The notes: generated by a model not told the origin, from the sequence alone. A stretch of DNA of 64,000 nucleotides from Stagnihabitans tardus (GCF_009925085.1 NZ_JAABNR010000006.1:1-64000); one strand, 5' to 3'. Positions 34,588 to 43,051 are shown, counted from the first letter of the stretch. Translations and numbers: made by a program.

Positions 34588-35451
34588 ATGGACCCGATCT
34601 TGCGCCTCCTGGCCCCGAACCCCGGCCCCTGGACGGGCGAGGGCACCAATTCCTGGCTCCTGGGCGAGGACAACCTTGTCCTGATCGACCCCGGCCCCGA
34701 CCTGCCCGCGCATGAGGCGGCCCTTGTCACCGCCATCGCCGGACGGCGGGTCGAGGCGATCCTTGTGACCCATGCCCACCGCGACCATTCGGCCCTGGCC
34801 CCGCGCCTGTCCCGGGTTCTGGGCGCCCCGATCTGGGCGGCCGGGGATCCCCATGGGGCCAAGACCCCGCGCCCCGACATGGTCGGCGGAGAAGGCGTCG
34901 ACCGCGACTTCCGCCCCGACTTTGCCCTGGGCGATGGGCAGGTTCTGAGCCTCGCGGGGCTTCGGCTGCGCGCGCTGCATACGCCGGGCCATCTGGGCGG
35001 GCATTTCTGCTTTGCGCTGGGCGATCTGCTCTTTTCGGGCGACCATGTCATGGGCTGGTCGACCTCGACCGTCTCGCCGCCCGAGGGCGACATGGCGGCC
35101 TATCGGGCCAGCCTTGCGCGCCTCGCTTCCGAGCGCTGGCGACTCATGCTGCCCGGACATGGGCCCGAGATCCCCGATCCGGCGGCAAGGCTCGCCTTCC
35201 TCATGGCGCACCGCAACGACCGCGAGGCCCAGGTTCTGGACGCCCTGCGCGCAGGCCCCGCCCTTGCCCTGGACCTGGTGCCGCGCCTTTACCCTGGCCT
35301 CGACCCGGCGCTGACCCGGGCTGCGGCCGGCAATGTCCTGGCCCATCTGTTGCAACTGGAGGAAGAAGGCCGCGCCCATGTGCTGAAACCCGGGGCATCC
35401 AACCCCGCCGAATCCCGCTTTGCCCTTGGCCCCGGACCCCGCCCCCCCTGA
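34588..35451 (+). CDS. MBL-fold hydrolase, LACTB2-like
   Basis: 287 residues. GEGTNSWLLGEDNLVLIDPGP at the start and the metal motif THAHRDHSA (about 65-73) define a metallo-beta-lactamase fold; HTPGHLGGHFCF and FSGDHVMGWSTS supply further ligands, and LPGHGPEI the last His. The C-terminal 70 residues form the small helical domain seen in LACTB2-type proteins. Those are endoribonucleases or thioester hydrolases; which applies here cannot be told. Distinct from the sulfur-type MBL at 812. Divergent from the histidine kinase with an 88-nt gap. Confidence 0.8.
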   Translation: MDPILRLLAPNPGPWTGEGTNSWLLGEDNLVLIDPGPDLPAHEAALVTAIAGRRVEAILVTHAHRDHSALAPRLSRVLGAPIWAAGDPHGAKTPRPDMVGGEGVDRDFRPDFALGDGQVLSLAGLRLRALHTPGHLGGHFCFALGDLLFSGDHVMGWSTSTVSPPEGDMAAYRASLARLASERWRLMLPGHGPEIPDPAARLAFLMAHRNDREAQVLDALRAGPALALDLVPRLYPGLDPALTRAAAGNVLAHLLQLEEEGRAHVLKPGASNPAESRFALGPGPRPP

Positions 35452-35518
35452 AGACCTTGCCCCAAGCCTCTGTTTAAAATTATCTTTCCCCGAACCCCAA
35501 CTTTTTTCATCTCCCCCC

Positions 35519-35546
35519 TTGCCGCCCCCGAAAGCCCCCGTTATAC
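35519..35546 (+). promoter_or_regulatory. Promoter of tRNA-Asn
   Basis: TTGCCG (35519-35524) and TTATAC (35541-35546) with a 16-nt spacer; the tRNA begins 12 nt after the -10 box. Confidence 0.6.
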
Positions 35547-35558
35547 AGCCCCCCATGT

Positions 35559-35633
35559 TCCGGCGTAGCTCAGCGGTAGAGCAGCTGACTGTTAATCAGC
35601 TGGTCGTTGGTTCGATCCCAACCGCCGGAGCCA
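35559..35633 (+). tRNA. tRNA-Asn (anticodon GUU)
   Basis: 75 nt. Acceptor stem TCCGGCG pairs with CGCCGGA, discriminator G, encoded CCA at 35631-35633. The anticodon loop reads CTGTTAA, giving GTT at its centre. T-arm GTTGG-TTCGATC-CCAAC is perfect, D-arm contains AGCTCAGCGGTAGAGC. All arms close, so the gene looks functional. A GGAAACCC/GGGTTTCC hairpin lies just downstream (35659-35676). Confidence 0.97.
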
Positions 35634-35843
35634 AATCCCCCCCTGATGGATGATTTGGCAGGAAACCCCAGGGTTTCCGTATGACGAGCGCCGCAAGAGG
35701 CATCCCCCCGAGGGGCCCGGTGCAGGCAGGTTCGCCAGGATACAACTGCGATGGACGCTTGACCCTTTGGGCCCTTGATGGGCAAATCGGAATGTCGGCC
35801 CGCCCTGCAGGGGAAAACCTGGGCCTGATCCTGGGGATTTGAC

Positions 35844-36533
35844 GTGCAGCGGTTCATCCCACCCCTGTTGGCGCCTCGAAAGCAGCTGTCCCTTGGCTTG
35901 GCTGCAATCCTCGCGGCGCTGGCGCAGGCGTCTGGGGCGCAAGTGGCTTGCGGGCCCGAGGGCGGCTATGTCTACAGCCAGCTCCTGGATGACTTTACGA
36001 CGTCCAACACCCTGTCCCTGGTTCTGTGGCGGGACACGCGGGATGCCAGGCACCGGCTGGGCATCGACCTTGCCGGACTTGGCCGTCCCACCCAACCGAT
36101 CTACCCGATCAAGAACGGATGGATCGCGTCTTTCCATCTGGGCGGAGAGCCGCTCTTCAGTCTTGTGAAAGCCGGAATTGAGGCCGGGAGCCATGTGGCC
36201 GCCCCGACGACCTATCACGATGCCTGGGGCGCAAAGCTGGATGCGCTCGTGACGATTGACGGGCTGGTCAACGCGGGCGGGAGGTCGATTCTCTATGAAT
36301 GGGGCGGCGACGAGGCCAAGCCCCCTCCGGATGAAGTGATCGTCACCTCGACCTGCGCCAATCTCATCGTGAATTTCCAATACGGCCCAAGGGGACGGCA
36401 GTGGGACAGCGAAGAGACAACCAGGGCCTATCTGGAGACGATGGATAGCCTGACAGAGGCCCTGGGGGCAGGCAGCCGGTCCACTTGCACCTGGGTGCTG
36501 ACAGGCTGCGCCGAAGACCAGGGCGGGCCCTGA
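35844..36533 (+). CDS. Secreted protein of unknown function next to tRNA-Asn
   Basis: 229 residues from a GTG start. Residues about 12-33 (KQLSLGLAAILAALAQASGAQ) form a signal peptide. The mature part has several Cys (VACGPEG, TSTCANL, STCTWVLTGC), consistent with disulfides outside the cytoplasm. No domain recognised; WDSEETTRAYLETMDSLTEAL near the C-terminus is helical. The gene and its flanks (35640-36540) are somewhat less GC-rich than the neighbours and sit directly after a tRNA, which would fit acquired DNA, but no integrase or att repeat is visible. No good ribosome site: GGGG lies 8 nt upstream. Confidence 0.5.
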   Translation: MQRFIPPLLAPRKQLSLGLAAILAALAQASGAQVACGPEGGYVYSQLLDDFTTSNTLSLVLWRDTRDARHRLGIDLAGLGRPTQPIYPIKNGWIASFHLGGEPLFSLVKAGIEAGSHVAAPTTYHDAWGAKLDALVTIDGLVNAGGRSILYEWGGDEAKPPPDEVIVTSTCANLIVNFQYGPRGRQWDSEETTRAYLETMDSLTEALGAGSRSTCTWVLTGCAEDQGGP

Positions 36534-36661
36534 ACCCTTTTCGGCCGGGCGCTGGATGGGCCGCGTGACCCGGTCGGCGAAAGATGAACCTCTTGCGGAG
36601 AGCCCGGGATGGAAGACCTGGCTGCCGCGCGCGGGATGGGCCTTCTGCGGATGGCAAAGCC

Positions 36662-37729
36662 TTACGCCCTTGCGGGGATGCGCTGGATCTGGACGGCCTC
36701 GGCGGCGTGGCGGCGGACCTCTTCCAGGGCGCGCTGGATCTGCTCCATACGCTCGCGCTGGTCGGTCACCTGGCGGCCCAGGGCCATCATCATCGGAATG
36801 ACGAATTCCTCCATCAGCCGCGCCGAATCGGGCGGCAACTGACGTTCGGCCAGGGGGGCATCCGCCGCCGGGACCGGATCGCGGAACAGGACCTCGCGCC
36901 CCAGGTAGCGCTGGGCCACCTGGGCATTGCCCGCCGCATGCGCCGAGAGGATCGCGGCCCGATCCTCATGCGACAGCAAGAGCTTGGAGCCATTGGTCAA
37001 GAGATCCTCGTCCACCGCCATGGCGGCCAGCTCGAAGTAACGGCGGTCGGGGTCGCGCAGGCGGTGCAGCGGCAGGTGGCGGACGAATTCGCTCATCAGG
37101 GGCGACAGCGAGGAGTTCTGATGCACCTCGGGCCCGGTGAAGGAGGGATCGGCGATTCCCATCAGCCGCAGCACCGCCGCCGTGGGGCCATCGGGCATAT
37201 CGGCCCGCTCGAACACGCCCGCCACGACCGAACCCGGGCCGAAGACCGTCTCGTAATGGGCAAAGCGGGCGGCGTAATCCATCCAGAAGAACTCGGCCTG
37301 CCGCGCCATGAAGGCGTCGAAGGACAGATTGGCGACCCTGGCATCCCATTGCCATTTCACGTTTTGCAGATACCAGCTTTCCAGCCAGAGATCCTGGCGC
37401 CGCATCATGGCGACGACCTTGACCTCGAACACCTCGGCCAGGGGGGCGAAGAGGTTGAAATCGCGGATCATCGACATGTCTTCATCCGACAGGATGATGT
37501 TGTCGACCGCCACGGGATGGGCATCGGCGCGGCGCGTCAGGTCTTCGGCCAGGTCGCGGGCCGAGAGCAGGCCGATGCGCAACCGGCGGATCAGGTCGTC
37601 ATGGCGCACGGCGGCGAAGGGATACATGTAACCGCGCTGCAAGAGCCCGGGGAAATTGTCGCGCAGCACGCGCTGGGTCGAGGAGGTTCCCGTGCGATGA
37701 ACCCCGACGTGAAGATAGAGCTTGCGCAT
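36662..37729 (-). CDS. Sulfotransferase-family protein, second copy
   Basis: 355 residues. The N-terminus MRKLYLHVGVHRTGTSSTQR has the PAPS 5'-phosphosulfate loop (HRTGTSS); VKVVAMMRRQDLWLESWYLQ has the Arg/Ser type 3'-phosphate motif. The C-terminal 45 residues (MALGRQVTDQRERMEQIQRALEEVRRHAAEAVQIQ) are predicted coiled coil. Different in sequence from the sulfotransferase at 15294-16373, so not a recent duplicate. Acceptor unknown, probably a glycan. Monocistronic, with the polyamine transporter terminator upstream. Confidence 0.75.
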   Translation of the reverse strand: MRKLYLHVGVHRTGTSSTQRVLRDNFPGLLQRGYMYPFAAVRHDDLIRRLRIGLLSARDLAEDLTRRADAHPVAVDNIILSDEDMSMIRDFNLFAPLAEVFEVKVVAMMRRQDLWLESWYLQNVKWQWDARVANLSFDAFMARQAEFFWMDYAARFAHYETVFGPGSVVAGVFERADMPDGPTAAVLRLMGIADPSFTGPEVHQNSSLSPLMSEFVRHLPLHRLRDPDRRYFELAAMAVDEDLLTNGSKLLLSHEDRAAILSAHAAGNAQVAQRYLGREVLFRDPVPAADAPLAERQLPPDSARLMEEFVIPMMMALGRQVTDQRERMEQIQRALEEVRRHAAEAVQIQRIPARA

Positions 37730-37801
37730 GAGACCCCTTTCCTGCCCGTTCTGAGACTGGCTTCATGGGTCGCATGAACTGGTTACCAAATTCCCAACCA
37801 A

Positions 37802-37845
37802 AACGAAAAACGCCCCCCGGATCGCATCGCGGGGGGCGCTTTTTC
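37802..37845 (-). terminator. Rho-independent terminator of the polyamine transporter operon
   Basis: Minus strand: GC-rich stem (CGCCCCCC/GGGGGGCG, 37811-37838) followed by TTTTTCG. It begins directly at the stop codon of the ATPase gene and has A and T runs on both sides, so it could act in either direction. Confidence 0.85.
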
Positions 37846-38947
37846 AGCGGAACATCACCATGGCCCCGGGGCTCCAACCCACCCGGCAGCGGGTGCCGAT
37901 ATCCAGCACCGGGCGGCCAAAGACATTGCGCATCGACATGCGGATCGGGGCGTCGCAGTCATCCAGCGTGACATCGTAATAGGTCATGTCGCCGTAATAG
38001 ACGACCTCGGAGACCGTGCCCATGCTTTCGCGGTCGGTGGCGGCCTGTCCGTCAAACAGCAGCGTCGCGGTCTCGGGGCGGAAGCCGATCGTGGTCTGGC
38101 CCGTCCCCGGCGCCGAGGAGATCTGCTTTTCGATATCGACCGTCAGGCGACCCAGGCCCGGGGCCTGGACCTCGGCGCGGCCCCCGGCCTCGGACAGGAT
38201 CTCGGCCGGCAGGAAGTTCATCGTCCCGATGAAATTCGCCACCTGGCGGGTCTTGGGCAGACGGTAAAGCGTTTCCGGGTCGTCGAGCTGGGCGATATTG
38301 CCCTCGAACATGACGGCGATGCGGTCGGACATGACCAGCGCCTCTTCCTGGTCATGGGTGACCAGGACGAAGGTGATGCCGACCTCGCGTTGCAGCTTGA
38401 TCAGCTCCAGTTGCATCTGCTCGCGGATCTTCTTGTCCAGCGCGGACAAGGGCTCATCCAAGAGCAGCACCTTGGGCTTGAGGATCAGCGCCCGGGCCAG
38501 CGCCACCCGCTGCCGCTGCCCGCCCGAAAGCGCATGGGCCGAGCGCTTGCCATAGCCCGCCAGCCCCACCATCTCCAGCGCCTGACCCACGGCGCGCATC
38601 TTCTCCTCTTTCGAGCGCGGATCGCGGCGCAGGCCGAAGCCCACGTTCTGCTCCACCGTCAAATGCGGGAAGATCGCATAGGACTGGAAGACCATGTTCG
38701 TGGGCCGCTTGTTGGCCGGCACATTGGCCATGTCCTTGCCATCGACCAGGACCACGCCCGAGGAAATCCCCTCGAACCCGGCAATGGTGCGCAGAAGCGT
38801 CGTCTTGCCGCAGCCAGACGGACCCAGCAGAGAGAAGAACTCCCCCGCCTTGATCGTGGCATTGATCCCCCGCAAGGCGTGGTAATCGCCATAGTATTTG
38901 TGAACGTCGCGGAACTCGATCATCACAGGCTTGTCGGATGAAGTCAC
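37844..38947 (-). CDS. potA: Polyamine-type ABC importer ATPase (PotA-like)
   Basis: 367 residues. Walker A LLGPSGCGKTTLLRT, signature LSGGQRQRVALARAL, Walker B VLLLDEPLSALDKKI, H-loop VTHDQEEA, then a TOBE regulatory domain (TIGFRPETATLLF onward). EMVGLAGYGKRSAHALSGGQ is typical of PotA/spermidine-putrescine ATPases. It energises the two permeases encoded just upstream (4-nt overlap). No periplasmic binding protein is encoded next to it. Transported substrate is inferred from family. Confidence 0.88.
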   Translation of the reverse strand: MTSSDKPVMIEFRDVHKYYGDYHALRGINATIKAGEFFSLLGPSGCGKTTLLRTIAGFEGISSGVVLVDGKDMANVPANKRPTNMVFQSYAIFPHLTVEQNVGFGLRRDPRSKEEKMRAVGQALEMVGLAGYGKRSAHALSGGQRQRVALARALILKPKVLLLDEPLSALDKKIREQMQLELIKLQREVGITFVLVTHDQEEALVMSDRIAVMFEGNIAQLDDPETLYRLPKTRQVANFIGTMNFLPAEILSEAGGRAEVQAPGLGRLTVDIEKQISSAPGTGQTTIGFRPETATLLFDGQAATDRESMGTVSEVVYYGDMTYYDVTLDDCDAPIRMSMRNVFGRPVLDIGTRCRVGWSPGAMVMFR

Positions 38948-39750
38948 AGGAAGCCTCCGGTATCCTTGGCACCAGTCCGGGCAAGGCCACGGCGGCGGAA
39001 AAATTCGGCAGTGGCCAGCAGAAGGACCGAGACGCAGACGAGGATGGTCCCCAGGGCCATGATATTGGGCACGTTCTTCGGAAAGCGCAGCTGGCCGAAG
39101 ATATAGGTCGACAAGAGCTTCTGCCCCGAACCCAGGAAGTTCGCGATGATGAACTCGTCGATGGCGATGGTGAAGCAGATCAGCATGGCCGAGATGATGC
39201 CGGGCATCACCAGGGGCAGGATGACCAGGTAGAAGGTCGAGAACGGCCCCTCGCCCAGGTCCTGGGCGGCCTCTTCAAGGCTTTTGTCCAGCGACTGGAA
39301 GGCCGAGGTCAGGATCGCGACGGCAAAGGGCGTGCAGATCAGCACATCGCCCAGGATGATGGTGAAGAGGCTCAGCGGCACGCCGATCGACAGAAGCACG
39401 ACCAGAAGCGCCATGGCCATGATCATCTCGGGCAGGACCATGGGCAGCATGATCAGCCCCGACAGTGACGCCGAACCCGGGAAGCGATAGCGCGTCAGGG
39501 CGCGGGCCGCGAGGATCCCCAGAAGCGTCGCGAAGACCGAGGTCGAGCCCGCCACGATGAGCGAATTCTTCAGGGCCTCTCCCAGGGCCGGGTCCGAAAA
39601 GACGCGGCCGAACCACTCCGTCGTGAAGCCCTTCAGCGGGAAGGCCGCCGTGGTCGAGTCGTTGAAGGCAAAGATCGGCAGGATCAGGATGGGGATATAC
39701 AGGAATGCGAGGTAAAGCACCGCATAGCTGCGCAGGATCGGGAGTTTCAT
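38944..39750 (-). CDS. potC: Polyamine-type ABC permease (PotC-like)
   Basis: 268 residues, six transmembrane helices. AVLYLAFLYIPILILPIFAFNDS at the N-terminus and the cytoplasmic EAA loop (EEAAQDLGEGPFSTFYLVILPLVMPGI) that docks on the ATPase are clear. Inner-membrane subunit of the polyamine-type importer. Overlaps both neighbours by 4 nt (ATGA at 38944-38947 and 39747-39750). Confidence 0.88.
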   Translation of the reverse strand: MKLPILRSYAVLYLAFLYIPILILPIFAFNDSTTAAFPLKGFTTEWFGRVFSDPALGEALKNSLIVAGSTSVFATLLGILAARALTRYRFPGSASLSGLIMLPMVLPEMIMAMALLVVLLSIGVPLSLFTIILGDVLICTPFAVAILTSAFQSLDKSLEEAAQDLGEGPFSTFYLVILPLVMPGIISAMLICFTIAIDEFIIANFLGSGQKLLSTYIFGQLRFPKNVPNIMALGTILVCVSVLLLATAEFFRRRGLARTGAKDTGGFL

Positions 39751-40694
39751 TTGTTCCCTTTCAGATAGCGGCGGTTGAGGAAGAGGAACAAGAGGCTTAC
39801 CGCCCCCACGACCAGCATCGCCGAGACCGCAACGGCAGAGCCAAGCGCCCGGTTGTCGGCCTGCAGCATCTGAACCTCGATCATGTTGGCGATCATCGGG
39901 ATCTTGCCGCCGCCGATCAGGTTGGGCGTGATGTAATCGCCGATGGTGGGGATGAAGACGATCAAGACCGCCGCGATCACCCCCGACATGGACAGGGGCA
40001 AGGTCACGCGCAGGAAGGTCGTAAAGCGCGTCTCGCCCAGGTCCTGGCCGGCCTCAAGGAGCGAGCGGTCGATCTTCTCCAGCGCCACATAGATCGGCAG
40101 GATGGCGAAGGGGGCATAGGCATGCGCCAGCGTCACGACCATGGCCTGGATGGTGAAGGCCATCCTCAGGGGCTCGTCGATGATGCCAAGGCTCATCAGC
40201 GTCGAATTGATCACCCCGGTCCGCGAGATCATCACGTTCCACATGAAGACCCGGATGACGTAAGAGGTCCAGAAGGGAATGGTGATCAGGAAGAGCCAGA
40301 GCGACTTCTTCGAGGGCTCGACATTGAACGAGACGAAATAGGCGACCGGATAGGCGAAGATCACCGTGGCCGCCGTCACGAAGATCGAAACGTAAAGCGA
40401 CCGCCACATCAGCGTCATGACCACCGGGTCGGACCAGGCGCCCAGGTAGGTCTGATCCTGGACATATTCCCCCGTGGCCGCATCCAGCTTCAGCGAGGCG
40501 CATTCGCCGATATAGTTGCACAGCTGAAAGCGCGGGATGATTTCAAGGTAACCATCCGTGAAGACGGAATAGAGAAGCGTGGTCGCCAGGGGGGCGGCCA
40601 GAAGCAGAATGGCGAAAAGCGCCGTGGGAGAGATCAGATAGAGGCCGGTAGCGGCCTCCGATCTCCAGAAGCCCCGCCCTTGCGGTTCAGACAT
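39747..40694 (-). CDS. potB: Polyamine-type ABC permease (PotB-like)
   Basis: 315 residues from ATG 40694. Six membrane helices, with a long first periplasmic loop (RFQLCNYIGECASLKLDAATGEYVQDQTYLGAW) that contains two Cys and may contact the binding protein. EAA loop: LLEAGQDLGETRFTTFLRVTLPLSMSGV. First gene of the importer operon. Upstream (40719-40728) is a perfect TTTGATCAAA palindrome that could be an operator. The binding protein gene that usually accompanies such permeases is absent here. Confidence 0.88.
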   Translation of the reverse strand: MSEPQGRGFWRSEAATGLYLISPTALFAILLLAAPLATTLLYSVFTDGYLEIIPRFQLCNYIGECASLKLDAATGEYVQDQTYLGAWSDPVVMTLMWRSLYVSIFVTAATVIFAYPVAYFVSFNVEPSKKSLWLFLITIPFWTSYVIRVFMWNVMISRTGVINSTLMSLGIIDEPLRMAFTIQAMVVTLAHAYAPFAILPIYVALEKIDRSLLEAGQDLGETRFTTFLRVTLPLSMSGVIAAVLIVFIPTIGDYITPNLIGGGKIPMIANMIEVQMLQADNRALGSAVAVSAMLVVGAVSLLFLFLNRRYLKGNK

Positions 40695-40718
40695 TGCACA
40701 CCCTGTCGGATCGTTTCT

Positions 40719-40728
40719 TTTGATCAAA
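40719..40728. promoter_or_regulatory. TTTGATCAAA palindrome upstream of the importer operon
   Basis: Perfect 10-bp palindrome in an AT-rich pocket, 25 nt before the first permease start; candidate repressor site or part of the promoter. Confidence 0.35.
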
Positions 40729-40836
40729 TTAAGCAGCTTGCCCGCCACAGCGCAAGGCTTTTGCGCAAGCCGGGGCAAGCTGCCCAACAATTCGCCAGAA
40801 AACCGCGCCGATCAAGGCCTTGCGGCAGCGGTCCGG

Positions 40837-41088
40837 TTAAAAGACGCCGCTTTCGACGGCAATCGCCCGCTTTTTCAACTCGTCCATCAGCCGCGGCAGG
40901 ACGTGACGCGCGCCCACGGCCAGTTGCATGGCCTCCACCAGGCGCTCATCGGGATGGGCCTCGGTCAGGCGCATGACGCGGCGTTGCGAGGCATTCTCGA
41001 AGACGATTTCGGTATGGCCGGTGCGATCCAGTCGCCAACCCAGAAAAGCCGCACCCTGCGGTGCGTGGAACGTGGCTTGAAGCCCCAT
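40837..41088 (-). CDS. Small conserved-looking protein of unknown function
   Basis: 83 residues from ATG 41088, preceded by GGAGGG. Starts MGLQATFHAPQGAAFLGWRLD; no membrane segment, no signal peptide. RRVMRLTEAHPDERLVEAMQLAVGARHVLPRLMDELKK suggests a helical second half. It lies between the MocR gene and the importer operon on the same strand but with gaps of over 100 nt to both. No family recognised. The good ribosome site and lack of an overlapping better frame support it. Confidence 0.55.
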   Translation of the reverse strand: MGLQATFHAPQGAAFLGWRLDRTGHTEIVFENASQRRVMRLTEAHPDERLVEAMQLAVGARHVLPRLMDELKKRAIAVESGVF

Positions 41089-41218
41089 GATATGACCCTC
41101 CGGGCGGTTTCTGCTCGAATTATATGCCCTTGGTCCAAAGCTGGCCCCACGGGGAGATTCCGTCAAGCCCTCCCCCCTTTTCCTCTGGCGGTTGAGTCAA
41201 TCCGGTCACACTGGCTGG

Positions 41219-42604
41219 TCACACCGCCATATCGTCGGGCGGCGCGGACATCAGGCCCGCCAGGCGCCGCAGCCCCTCTTCCAGCCGCGCCAGGCTGACA
41301 TCGCCCGCCAGGGCCATTCGCACCGCGTTGGGCGCATGACCGTTGACCATGACATAGTGATCCGAGGGCCGCAGCAGCACCCCCGCCTCCTCGGCCCGGC
41401 GCGCAAAGGTCGAACTGCGCCAGCCCTGGGCCAGAGTCATCCAGACGAAGGGCAGGCCCGGCTGCCAGGCGATGTCGAAAGAGCCGAGTATATTGGCGGC
41501 CATCCGCGAGCGGCTGGTGAAATCCTCCAGCACGCGGGTGCGGATCGCCTGGGCGGCGCCAGATTGGAAGAGGTCCAGCACCAGAGAGGCCACGGGCTGC
41601 GACAGGGCGAAATAGGCATGCTGCGCCGCAAGCCGTCCCGCCGTCCCCATCCCCGCCGGGCACAGCAGATAACCAAACCGCAGCGCCGCCGAGAGGGTTT
41701 TCGACAGCGAGCCGACATACCAGACCCGCGAGGGCGCAATGGCCCGCAGCGTAGGCACATCGTGGTCGCGGGGGGTATAGCATTCATCCTCGATGATTTG
41801 CAGATTGTACCTCTCGGCGATGGATACAATCTGCCGCCGCCGCTCCAGGCTCATCCGCGCGGTGGTGGGGTTCTGCGCATCGGGGGTCAGGCAAAGGACC
41901 TGGGGCATATGGCGGCGGCAAGCGGCCTCCAGCGCATCGGGGCGCATGCCCTCGGCGTCCATGGCGACACCAAAGACCTCGGCCCGGGCGAGGCGGGCGG
42001 CATAACGGAAGCCGGGGTAGCAGAGGTCCTCGACCAGGACAGCAGGACGATCCCCGCGCAAGACGCATTGCAAGACCAGGCTGACGGCCGACTGCCCGCC
42101 ATGGGTCAGGACGACATCCTCGGGCGGCAAAGCGCCCAACATGCGGTCCGAGAGCCAGCGCACGACCGCGGCCCGCAGGGTGGACTCGCCGGATTGCGTC
42201 ACATAGCCAAGCCATTGCGCGTCGATCTTCATGGAGATACGCCGCAGGCTCTCCCCCAGGGCCGCCACCTGCCCGACCTCGGGCAGCGACGGAGACCGCA
42301 GGTCCAGCCGCCCCGCAACGGGCCGCACATCGACCTCGGCCTCGGTCGGCGGAGGCGGCCCCAGACGCGGGGTTCGCGCCGCCACAAAGGTGCCGCGCCC
42401 CACCGTGGCCTCCAGGAGACCCTCTTGCGTCAGGATGCGATAGGCCCGCGCCACGGTGCCCGGGGTCACCTTGGCCTCCCAGGCCAGGTCGCGGACGGGG
42501 GGCAGCTGCGCGCCCTCGGCCAGGTCACCGCGCGCGATCCTCTCACGCAGATGCTGCGCCAGGGCCTGGTACTTCGGCCCCTCTCCCGTCAAAATTGTAT
42601 CCAT
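41219..42604 (-). CDS. MocR/PdxR-type regulator: GntR HTH plus aminotransferase domain
   Basis: 461 residues from ATG 42604. N-terminal GntR winged HTH (KYQALAQHLRERIARGDLAEGAQLPPVRDLAWEAKVTPGTVARAYRIL), a linker, then a class I aminotransferase-like domain with the PLP lysine in VGSLSKTLSAALRFGYL and PDAQNPTTARMS. MocR regulators bind direct repeats with PLP-dependent dimers. Three ATTGTATC repeats lie at its start and in the gap to the divergent DUF1127 gene (42594, 42638, 42668), so autoregulation and control of that gene are likely. Metabolic target otherwise unknown. Confidence 0.88.
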   Translation of the reverse strand: MDTILTGEGPKYQALAQHLRERIARGDLAEGAQLPPVRDLAWEAKVTPGTVARAYRILTQEGLLEATVGRGTFVAARTPRLGPPPPTEAEVDVRPVAGRLDLRSPSLPEVGQVAALGESLRRISMKIDAQWLGYVTQSGESTLRAAVVRWLSDRMLGALPPEDVVLTHGGQSAVSLVLQCVLRGDRPAVLVEDLCYPGFRYAARLARAEVFGVAMDAEGMRPDALEAACRRHMPQVLCLTPDAQNPTTARMSLERRRQIVSIAERYNLQIIEDECYTPRDHDVPTLRAIAPSRVWYVGSLSKTLSAALRFGYLLCPAGMGTAGRLAAQHAYFALSQPVASLVLDLFQSGAAQAIRTRVLEDFTSRSRMAANILGSFDIAWQPGLPFVWMTLAQGWRSSTFARRAEEAGVLLRPSDHYVMVNGHAPNAVRMALAGDVSLARLEEGLRRLAGLMSAPPDDMAV

Positions 42605-42678
42605 GACAATTCCACCTCTGGCCAAGCCGCAGCTGCGATTGTATCAATTCAATATCCGAATGTCCGGATTGTATCAAT
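42594..42678. promoter_or_regulatory. Three ATTGTATC direct repeats, MocR operator
   Basis: ATTGTATC occurs at 42594-42601, 42638-42645 and 42668-42675; the last two are in the longer identical block GATTGTATCAAT (42637 and 42667, 30 bp apart). They lie on one strand between and at the start of the divergent genes. The first copy covers the MocR start codon and is part of an ATTGTA/TGACAAT near-palindrome. Confidence 0.7.
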
Positions 42679-42693
42679 ACAAAAGAGCGCATC

Positions 42694-42906
42694 ATGTCGA
42701 CCGCCGAGATCACCTTCCTGTCCCGTCACCCCCTGCCCGCCTTCTCGCGCGTGCTGGTGGCCCTGACCGTGACCCTGGTGACCTGGCAGTTGCGACGCCG
42801 GACCCGGGCCGATCTGCGCAACCTGCCCGATCATATGCTGCGCGACATCGGGATGAAACCGATGGAAGCCGAGGCCGAGGCACAGAAACCCTTCTGGCGC
42901 CCATAA
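42694..42906 (+). CDS. DUF1127 small protein
   Basis: 70 residues. A hydrophobic N-terminal half (FSRVLVALTVTLVTWQLRRRTR) and the DUF1127 signature RRRTRADLRNLPDHMLRDIGM. DUF1127 proteins are small arginine-rich proteins of alphaproteobacteria linked to RNA turnover, phosphate and stress responses in other species; the role here is unknown. Divergent from the MocR gene; its promoter region contains two of the ATTGTATC repeats, which suggests control by MocR. A terminator follows. Confidence 0.85.
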   Translation: MSTAEITFLSRHPLPAFSRVLVALTVTLVTWQLRRRTRADLRNLPDHMLRDIGMKPMEAEAEAQKPFWRP

Positions 42907-43004
42907 GGCCCGGACCGCGATCAGAGCCCGCGCCGCCGCTCCCCGGCCGCGCCTCTGATCGCCCCAATTCGGAGCCTCGATTTTCCCCCGAGGTCTCCTG
43001 ACCT

Positions 43005-43031
43005 GGGGCCGCAAGCGCGGCCCCCTTTTTC
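43005..43031 (+). terminator. Rho-independent terminator after the DUF1127 gene
   Basis: GGGGCCGC-AAGC-GCGGCCCC stem followed by CTTTTT on the plus strand. It ends 20 nt before the stop of the convergent RDD gene. Confidence 0.8.
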
Positions 43032-43051
43032 ACATCAGAAAACCCGCGCCC

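Noticed and set aside
31704-34715. 1003-codon plus-strand frame
   Set aside because: It lies opposite the ABC ATPase and histidine kinase genes, both with clear domain motifs; its sequence is Arg/Pro/His-rich shadow coding.
35559-36540. Genomic island with att sites at tRNA-Asn
   Set aside because: No integrase and no repeated tRNA 3' end were found downstream; kept only as a weak observation.
36540-36661. Short frames between the orphan secreted gene and the sulfotransferase
   Set aside because: No ribosome site and composition of non-coding DNA.
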